Shown here: positions 1 to 5,583 of the stretch, one piece after another
Layout: every line of letters starts with the position of its first letter
Numbering within the stretch: position 1 is the stretch's first letter
Origin: a bacterium
Lineage (GTDB): Bacteria; Planctomycetota; UBA1135; UBA2386
Direction: 5' to 3'
Assembly (NCBI GenBank): GCA_011051855.1
Contig: DRKG01000428.1
Location: 1 to 5,583, forward strand
DNA length: 5,583 bases
Made by a program: the position numbers and the translations under genes
The notes under the pieces: model-generated
Seen by the model: the letters and a program-made list of their open reading frames with translations, nothing else
What the model was told of the DNA's origin: nothing
The model's database searches: none

Positions 1-2461
1 GCTTGCCGGCGAGCAGCTCGTCGCGCAGCACCTTGGCCCAGTTGGTGTCGAGGTTCGGCAGCGTCGCCAGCATCTGTTCGAACGCCTCTGCGCCGAACGG
101 GTAGCCGTGTTCGCCGGTGCCGCTGTCGTCCCGGCCGGCATCGATGCGCCGCAGGTAGCTCTCGGCGGCGGCCGCGTGCGCGGCGATCGCGACCAGGCCG
201 ACGAAGCACTGGCGGCTGCCGTTGTCCGGCACCTCGACCTGTTCGGCGAGCTGCAGCCACTGGTCGACCAGCAGGGTATCGCAAGCGATCTCTTCTTCGC
301 GGCGGCGGCGGCCGTTCTCGCGCACCCACAACCGTCCCTGTTCGCGATCCCAACGGGTCACGGTCTTGGTCGCGCCGTCGACCGTCAGGCGCGGTGCGGC
401 GTCGTTGCAGAGCTGCTCGAGCGCGGTCGCGAACGTCGTTGCCAGTTGCGCGATCTCGCCGAGGCTCCGGGCGCGCAACGCGGCCTCGGGAAGGCCGGCC
501 TGTTCGGCGAACGCCATCATCGCCGCGGCCAGCGCCGGGAAGTCGCGCCGCTGTAGGGCATCGCGCACGTCGGTGGACTGCAGCCGCTGGTGGAAGGCCT
601 GCCAGACGCCGGCACGGTGTCGCGCGCGCAGCGCCGTCAGGGCCTCGCGGCCGGTCGCGAGCGCGGCTTCCGCCTGGCGCCGCTCGGCGGCCAGCTCCGC
701 CGGCCAACGAGCAGCCGGCTCCAGCCCGTCGGCGAGCGCGTCGATCGTCTGCGTCAGGCGCTGCTCGTCGTCGCCGGCCTGCGCCGCGGCCAGCGGGGCC
801 TGGAGCGCGGACAGGTGCGCGCGGCCGGCGGCGAGGATCTCGTCGCGCAAGGACGCCACCTGGGTGCGCAGTTCGTCGGCGTCGGCCAGGTCCGGCGGCG
901 GTGTACCGGCGAGTGCCCGCAGTGCTCCGGCGGAGTCGTGCTCTTTGATCCTTGCCTGGCTGTTGCGCCGCAGTTGCTCGACGTGGATCGAGATGCGCTG
1001 GCGACGCTGCTCCTCCTTGCGGCGGCGCTCGGCGACCTCTCGCCGCACCTCGATCGCGAGGCTCGCGGCCGTCTCGGCCGCGGTGGTGCCGGCGTGATCG
1101 ACCGCGACCTGGTCGAGTGCCCGGGCCAGTTCTTCGCCGGCCAGGTCGGATGCCTGCGCCCGCAACAGCGCGATGGTGGCGTCCTTCTGCTTGGCCTCGG
1201 CTTCGAGCACCTTGATGCGGTCGGCGAACTGCTGGGTCAGCGGGTCGTCGTACTTCTCGAGGATCTTGACGACTTCCTTCTCCTTCGGCTTGGTCACCGC
1301 CCAGTAGATCGCACCGCCGGCGATCAGCGCGGCGGCGGCGGCGAGGCCGATCCACAGGCCGCGTTTGGGCGGCGGCTGCAGCAGCACGGCGAGCTCTTCC
1401 AGCAGCTCGTTGGCGGTCTGGTAGCGGTCCGCCGGGTCCTTCGCCATCAGCCGTTCGATGATCGCGGAGACCTCGGGCGGCACGTCGGGGTCGACCTTGG
1501 CCGCTGGTTCGGCGGCGTCCTTGACCTGCGCGCGCAGGATGTCCTTGACGGTCTGGCCGCGGAACGGCGTGCGGCCGGTGACCAGGCGGTAGAACGTGCA
1601 GCCGAGCGCGTAGAGATCGGTTCGGTGGTCGAGTTCCTTGTGCAGGACCTGCTCTGGCGCCATGAAGTGCGGCGTGCCGATCGCGCGCTCGCCGCCGCCG
1701 TCGCCGCTGGTGCTGGCAAGTCCCAGATCGGCGATCTTGATTGCGCCGTGCTGGTCGAGCATCAGGTTGTCGGGCTTGATGTCGCGGTGCACGATGCCGA
1801 GCGACTCGGCGTAGGCCAGACCGGCGGCGGCGTCCGCGATCACCTGCAGCGCGCGGTCGACCGGCATCTTGCCCTGGCGCTTGAGCAGGTCTTCGCAGGA
1901 GCCGTCGTGCATCAGCTCCATCGCGTAGTAGTAGAGGTCCCCGTCGTGCTCGACGTCGAAGACCGAAACCACGTTCGGGTGCTGCAGCTTGGCGGCCGCG
2001 CGCGCTTCGGCGATGAACCTGGCGACGAACTCCGGATCCTCGGTCTGGTCGCGGTGCAGCACCTTCAAGGCGACCTCGCGGTGCAGGCTGACCTGCTCGG
2101 CACGGTAGACGGTGCCCATGCCACCCTTGCCGAGCACGCCGAGCACGCGGTAGCCGGGAATCGTCGGCAGGCCGCTCTCCTGCACGTCGCCGTAGGCGAT
2201 CCGGGTGGTGCCGATCTCGATCACGTCGCCGTCCGCGAGCGGACTGGCCTGCACTTCGCTGCCGTTGACCTTGACGCGCCCGAGCGCCTTGATGCCGAAG
2301 CCCTTGCCCTTCAGCGCCTTGACCACCGCATGCTGGTCTTCGACTCCGGCTTCCCGAAGGCGCAGCGCGCAGTCGTCGCCGCTGCCGATCAGGGTGGGGA
2401 CGTCGCGTTCGAGCGGGACAACGGTGCCGGCGAGCGGGCCGGTCTCGACGAGTAGTCGCAC
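1..2461 (-). CDS. FHA-domain Hanks-type serine/threonine protein kinase, single-pass membrane protein (C-terminus cut by left edge)
   Basis: Transmembrane Ser/Thr kinase, presumably phosphorylating cytoplasmic proteins in response to something sensed across the membrane; the ligand is unknown. An uninterrupted frame gives 820 visible residues. Residues 1-90 form an FHA-like fold (G26, H44, V65-N66-G67 kept). The kinase domain spans about 101-360: glycine-rich loop GKGGMG (111-116), VALK with Lys133, alpha-C Glu152, catalytic loop HRDIKPDN (225-232), DLG (245-247) in place of DFG, GTPHFMAPEQ (262-271), and DLYALG (282-287). Every catalytic residue is present, so it should be active. A membrane helix at 369-389 follows PPPKRG. 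Residues about 390-640 are Ala/Arg/Glu-rich and probably coiled coil; 640-820 match nothing I recognise. The GTG start at 2461 is chosen because the FHA domain begins there (MRLLVETGPLAG). No in-frame ATG, GTG or TTG lies between tilS and it, and no clear Shine-Dalgarno is visible. It lies 79 bases after tilS on the same strand. Confidence 0.93.
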   Translation of the reverse strand, partial: MRLLVETGPLAGTVVPLERDVPTLIGSGDDCALRLREAGVEDQHAVVKALKGKGFGIKALGRVKVNGSEVQASPLADGDVIEIGTTRIAYGDVQESGLPTIPGYRVLGVLGKGGMGTVYRAEQVSLHREVALKVLHRDQTEDPEFVARFIAEARAAAKLQHPNVVSVFDVEHDGDLYYYAMELMHDGSCEDLLKRQGKMPVDRALQVIADAAAGLAYAESLGIVHRDIKPDNLMLDQHGAIKIADLGLASTSGDGGGERAIGTPHFMAPEQVLHKELDHRTDLYALGCTFYRLVTGRTPFRGQTVKDILRAQVKDAAEPAAKVDPDVPPEVSAIIERLMAKDPADRYQTANELLEELAVLLQPPPKRGLWIGLAAAAALIAGGAIYWAVTKPKEKEVVKILEKYDDPLTQQFADRIKVLEAEAKQKDATIALLRAQASDLAGEELARALDQVAVDHAGTTAAETAASLAIEVRREVAERRRKEEQRRQRISIHVEQLRRNSQARIKEHDSAGALRALAGTPPPDLADADELRTQVASLRDEILAAGRAHLSALQAPLAAAQAGDDEQRLTQTIDALADGLEPAARWPAELAAERRQAEAALATGREALTALRARHRAGVWQAFHQRLQSTDVRDALQRRDFPALAAAMMAFAEQAGLPEAALRARSLGEIAQLATTFATALEQLCNDAAPRLTVDGATKTVTRWDREQGRLWVRENGRRRREEEIACDTLLVDQWLQLAEQVEVPDNGSRQCFVGLVAIAAHAAAAESYLRRIDAGRDDSGTGEHGYPFGAEAFEQMLATLPNLDTNWAKVLRDELLAGK

Positions 2462-2540
2462 GTGTGCGGGAGCGGGGTTCTTTGCCAGAGGGGGCCGGCG
2501 AGTATGGCAGAGGTGCCCGTCACCTGCGAGGGGCGATTCG

Positions 2541-3977
2541 TCATCCGCAGAACGCGCGCAGCTCGACGCACTGGCGGGTATTGAGGTGCAGGCGCGCGGA
2601 CTCGCCGACCTCGACGCCGCAGATCCACAGCACGCGGTCGTCGGCGTCGACCACCAACGGCAGGCGATCGCGGTCGAAGCGCGGCACGTGGCGGCTCTGC
2701 AGGAAGCGGCGCAGATCGACCGACTCGCCGAAGCCGAGCGGCTGGAAGCGGTCCCCGGGGCGGCGCGTGCGCAGCCGCCATGGCCCGGGACAGGTGCGCG
2801 GGTCGAGCAGAGCGCGCAGCGGGCCCGCCTCCTGCGGCGACGGGTAGAGCGGCGGCAAGGGGTGGGTGTTCGCTTCGATGGACCATTCGGTGGCGCCGAA
2901 GCGGGTGCGGCCGTGGTCGAACCACAGACGCTGGCCGCCGTCGTGCGTGCGCGGCGGTGCGCCGGCGCGGTCGGTGTCGACGAGCAACAGGCCGCGGCGC
3001 GTGCGCTCGACCAGCAGGCCGCCGCGGCCGGCGACGCGTTTGCCGTCGTGCTTGTCGAGCAGCGCGATGCAGCGATCGAGCCATGCCGACGACGGTGCGT
3101 CGCCGAACGGGTGCAGCGTCACGTGCGCTTGCCGCAGCGCTTCGCGCACGAACGGCAGGCTGTCGCCGTCGAGGTCGTGCAGGTCGAGTTCCAGTCGCCA
3201 CGCGGTCTTGTGCCGGGCGCGCTGTGTCAGGATGCGGAGCCCCTGAGCCTCGATGATCTCGTTGGCCGCGCGCGCCGTGCTGACCACGGTCATCACCGAG
3301 ATGTCCAGGCCGATGCCCATCGCGCGCCGCAGCGCCGGGATCGTTTCGTGGCGCAGCCGATTGCGCGCGAACCGCAGGTCGTCGTTGCTGTGGTCGTGGT
3401 AGGAGCGTTCGCCGAGTCGGGTGAGCAGGGCTTCGATGGTCGTGCGTCGCACCCGCAGCATCGGCCGCACCAGCAGCAGGCGGCGGTCGCCGCGGCCGAG
3501 CCAGCGGGATTCGGGGATGCCCGCCAGCCCGCGCGGATCGGTGCCGCGCAGCATGCGGAACAGCACCGTTTCGAGGTTGTCGTCGGCGTGGTGCGCGGTC
3601 ATCACGACCTGGGCCGAAAAGTGCCGGGCGCACTCTTCGAGGGCCCGGTAGCGCGCGTTGCGCAGCGTGTCCTCACTCTGTCGAACGCCGTCGAAGGCCA
3701 GCCGCCGCACCGTCACCGGCACGTCGAGCCGGTCGCACAGGTCGACCACGAAGCGGGCGTTCGCCCGGCTGTCGGCGCGCACGGCGTGGTCGACGTGGGC
3801 GACGCACAGTGGCCGACCCAGGCGGCCCTCGTCGCGCAGGCGCGCGAGTGCCAGCAGCAGCAGCGTGCTGTCGGGGCCACCCGAGACGGCGGCCATGACC
3901 GGGCCCTCCGCGGCCACGTTTTCGTAGCGCGAAAGGCTGCGGGCGCAGGTATCGAGCAGGCGAACGAAACTGTCCAT
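2541..3977 (-). CDS. tilS: tRNA(Ile)-lysidine synthetase TilS
   Basis: Cytoplasmic ATP-dependent enzyme that joins lysine to C34 of the CAU anticodon of tRNA-Ile, switching it from Met to Ile identity and AUG to AUA decoding; normally essential. The protein has 478 residues, within the usual range for the long TilS form. The N-terminal PP-loop ATPase carries SGGPDS (32-37), HVDHAVR (61-67), RNARYR (106-111), HHADDNLET (129-137) and RNRLRHE (205-211). A variable middle region follows. The C-terminal domain begins near 399, with LRTRRPGDRFQPLGFG (402-417) and FLQSRHVPRFDRDRLPLVV (425-443), as in TilS. The ATG at 3977 places the PP-loop at residue 32, normal for the family. An in-frame ATG at 4037 would add 20 low-complexity residues and run into the gap leader, so it is less likely. 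Neither start has an obvious Shine-Dalgarno. The gene is divergent from gap and lies upstream of the FHA kinase, possibly in the same transcript. Confidence 0.95.
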   Translation of the reverse strand: MDSFVRLLDTCARSLSRYENVAAEGPVMAAVSGGPDSTLLLLALARLRDEGRLGRPLCVAHVDHAVRADSRANARFVVDLCDRLDVPVTVRRLAFDGVRQSEDTLRNARYRALEECARHFSAQVVMTAHHADDNLETVLFRMLRGTDPRGLAGIPESRWLGRGDRRLLLVRPMLRVRRTTIEALLTRLGERSYHDHSNDDLRFARNRLRHETIPALRRAMGIGLDISVMTVVSTARAANEIIEAQGLRILTQRARHKTAWRLELDLHDLDGDSLPFVREALRQAHVTLHPFGDAPSSAWLDRCIALLDKHDGKRVAGRGGLLVERTRRGLLLVDTDRAGAPPRTHDGGQRLWFDHGRTRFGATEWSIEANTHPLPPLYPSPQEAGPLRALLDPRTCPGPWRLRTRRPGDRFQPLGFGESVDLRRFLQSRHVPRFDRDRLPLVVDADDRVLWICGVEVGESARLHLNTRQCVELRAFCG

Positions 3978-4055
3978 GGGAAGGGGGCGTTGGCTCGATA
4001 GACTGCCCGAGGCGACGGCCCGCGCAGCCCGAACCACACAGGAGCTTACCCCGCC
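3978..4055. promoter_or_regulatory. divergent tilS/gap intergenic region
   Basis: This 78-base spacer lies between the divergent starts of tilS and gap, so promoters for both would be expected here or inside the 5' coding regions. I see no convincing -35/-10 pair on either strand and no operator-like palindrome. It is assigned by position only. It shrinks to 18 bases if tilS uses the upstream ATG at 4037. Confidence 0.4.
4040..4044 (+). promoter_or_regulatory. ribosome-binding site of gap
   Basis: The sequence AGGAG lies 11 bases before the ATG at 4056. It is the clearest Shine-Dalgarno in the window and supports that start, which also opens directly with the family N-terminus MPTRVAINGFGRIGR. 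Confidence 0.7.
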
Positions 4056-5099
<1,044 letters not shown>

Positions 5100-5110
5100 G
5101 CAGCCGGGCG

Positions 5111-5144
5111 ACGGTATGGTTTGGCGTCGCCGCCGCGCTACCGT
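5111..5144 (+). repeat. imperfect inverted repeat just upstream of pgk
   Basis: ACGGTA (5111-5116) is perfectly complementary to TACCGT (5139-5144). A second small stem, GGCG (5123-5126) with CGCC (5131-5134), lies inside around a 4-base loop. Together they could form a two-part hairpin in the gap-pgk mRNA ending 6 bases before the pgk ATG. No T-run follows, so it does not look like an intrinsic terminator. In such GC-rich DNA a 6-base arm could arise by chance. Confidence 0.3.
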
Positions 5145-5154
5145 GCCGGCATGA
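5116..5154 (+). other. possible 12-codon leader mini-ORF overlapping the pgk start
   Basis: ATG at 5116 opens a frame encoding MVWRRRRATVPA and stopping at TGA 5152-5154, so its stop overlaps the pgk start as ATGA. This geometry could couple translation of pgk, which has no visible Shine-Dalgarno. The mini-ORF itself lacks a good ribosome-binding site, so this may be coincidence. Confidence 0.2.
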
Positions 5155-5583
5155 GTTCGATCCATTCGATCCGCGACTTCGACCTGCACGGCAAGCGGGT
5201 CTTGATGCGCGTCGACTTCAACGTGCCGCTCGACCACGAGACCGGCGCGATCACGAACCACCAGCGCATCGCGGCGGCGTTGCCGACGATCCGCTACGCG
5301 CTCGATCAGGGGGCCTCGGTGGTGCTGATGTCGCATCTCGGCCGGCCGAACGGGCAACGCGACGAGAAGTTCTCGCTGCGTCCCGTGGCCGCCGAACTGG
5401 CGCAACTGCTCGGCCACGAGGTCGAGTTCCTGCACGAGTGCGTCGGGGCGGCGGTCGCCGATCGCTGCGCGCCGGGCGTGTTGCCGCCGGGCGCGGTCGT
5501 GCTGCTGGAGAACGTGCGCTTCCACATCGAAGAGGAAGGCAAGCGCAAGATCCGGGACGCCGACGGCAACGTCACCAGCGAGA
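5151..5583 (+). CDS. pgk: phosphoglycerate kinase, N-terminal part (cut by right edge)
   Basis: Glycolytic enzyme transferring phosphate from 1,3-bisphosphoglycerate to ADP, giving 3-phosphoglycerate and ATP; a cytoplasmic monomer in this family. The frame is open to the window end, giving 144 residues of an expected 400-420, i.e. most of the N-terminal substrate-binding domain. Visible motifs are MRVDFNVPL (19-27), TNHQRI (34-39), VVLMSHLGRP (57-66), FSLRPVA (74-80) and VVLLENVRFH (118-127). Residues 128-144 (EEEGK then RKIRDADGNVTSE) form an insertion that eukaryotic cytosolic PGKs also have at this place, where many bacterial PGKs read GE(K) and continue directly. The ATG at 5151 is chosen because the protein then starts a normal distance before RVDFNVP (compare HSIRDFDLHGKRV); no clear Shine-Dalgarno precedes it. 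It follows gap by 51 bases with no terminator seen, so a gap-pgk operon is likely. Confidence 0.96.
   Translation, partial: MSSIHSIRDFDLHGKRVLMRVDFNVPLDHETGAITNHQRIAAALPTIRYALDQGASVVLMSHLGRPNGQRDEKFSLRPVAAELAQLLGHEVEFLHECVGAAVADRCAPGVLPPGAVVLLENVRFHIEEEGKRKIRDADGNVTSE

Noticed and set aside
590..2455. 621-codon open frame on the plus strand opposite the kinase gene.
   Set aside because: It is antisense to a gene with complete kinase motifs. Its composition is that of a reverse-complement shadow in high-GC DNA, and it contains no recognisable domain.
2511..2525. Small hairpin AGGTG-CCCGT-CACCT between tilS and the kinase gene as a terminator.
   Set aside because: The stem is only 5 base pairs and no T-run follows in the direction of transcription.
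2205..4001. 598-codon plus-strand frame and 414-codon minus-strand frame (2389-3633) overlapping tilS.
   Set aside because: tilS explains the region with all family motifs in order; these frames are Arg/Pro/Ala-rich shadows without motifs.
3991..4007. Sigma-54-like promoter (TGGC...TGCC) before gap.
   Set aside because: The spacing between the GG and GC elements is one base too long and the second element matches poorly.

Overview
The window is a GC-rich, gene-dense bacterial chromosomal segment with two divergent pairs of genes. I see no mobile element, CRISPR array, rRNA or tRNA. On the minus strand, tilS (tRNA-Ile lysidine synthetase, complete) is followed by a large FHA-domain serine/threonine protein kinase whose C-terminus runs off the left edge. 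On the plus strand, gap (glyceraldehyde-3-phosphate dehydrogenase, complete) is followed by pgk (phosphoglycerate kinase, N-terminal 144 residues only, cut by the right edge).

The best guess for the organism is a high-GC member of the Planctomycetota or a similar lineage rich in Hanks-type kinases, such as Myxococcota. This rests on the kinase architecture (N-terminal FHA, Hanks kinase with a DLG motif, one membrane helix, long Ala/Arg-rich C-terminal region) and on eukaryote-like features in both glycolytic enzymes. No rRNA or other phylogenetic marker is present, so the assignment is tentative.

Layout: 1-2461 (-) kinase; 2462-2540 short spacer; 2541-3977 (-) tilS; 3978-4055 compact divergent spacer with the gap ribosome-binding site; 4056-5099 (+) gap; 5100-5150 spacer with a small inverted repeat and a 12-codon mini-ORF; 5151-5583 (+) pgk.

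gap and pgk encode consecutive glycolytic steps (GAP to 1,3-bisphosphoglycerate to 3-phosphoglycerate, yielding NADH and ATP) and are probably co-transcribed. tilS and the kinase are co-directional and may share a transcript, but no functional link between them is evident. The window is mostly housekeeping. The points most worth a second look are the eukaryote-like signatures of GAPDH and PGK, the degenerate FHA domain, and the unassigned extracytoplasmic part of the kinase.
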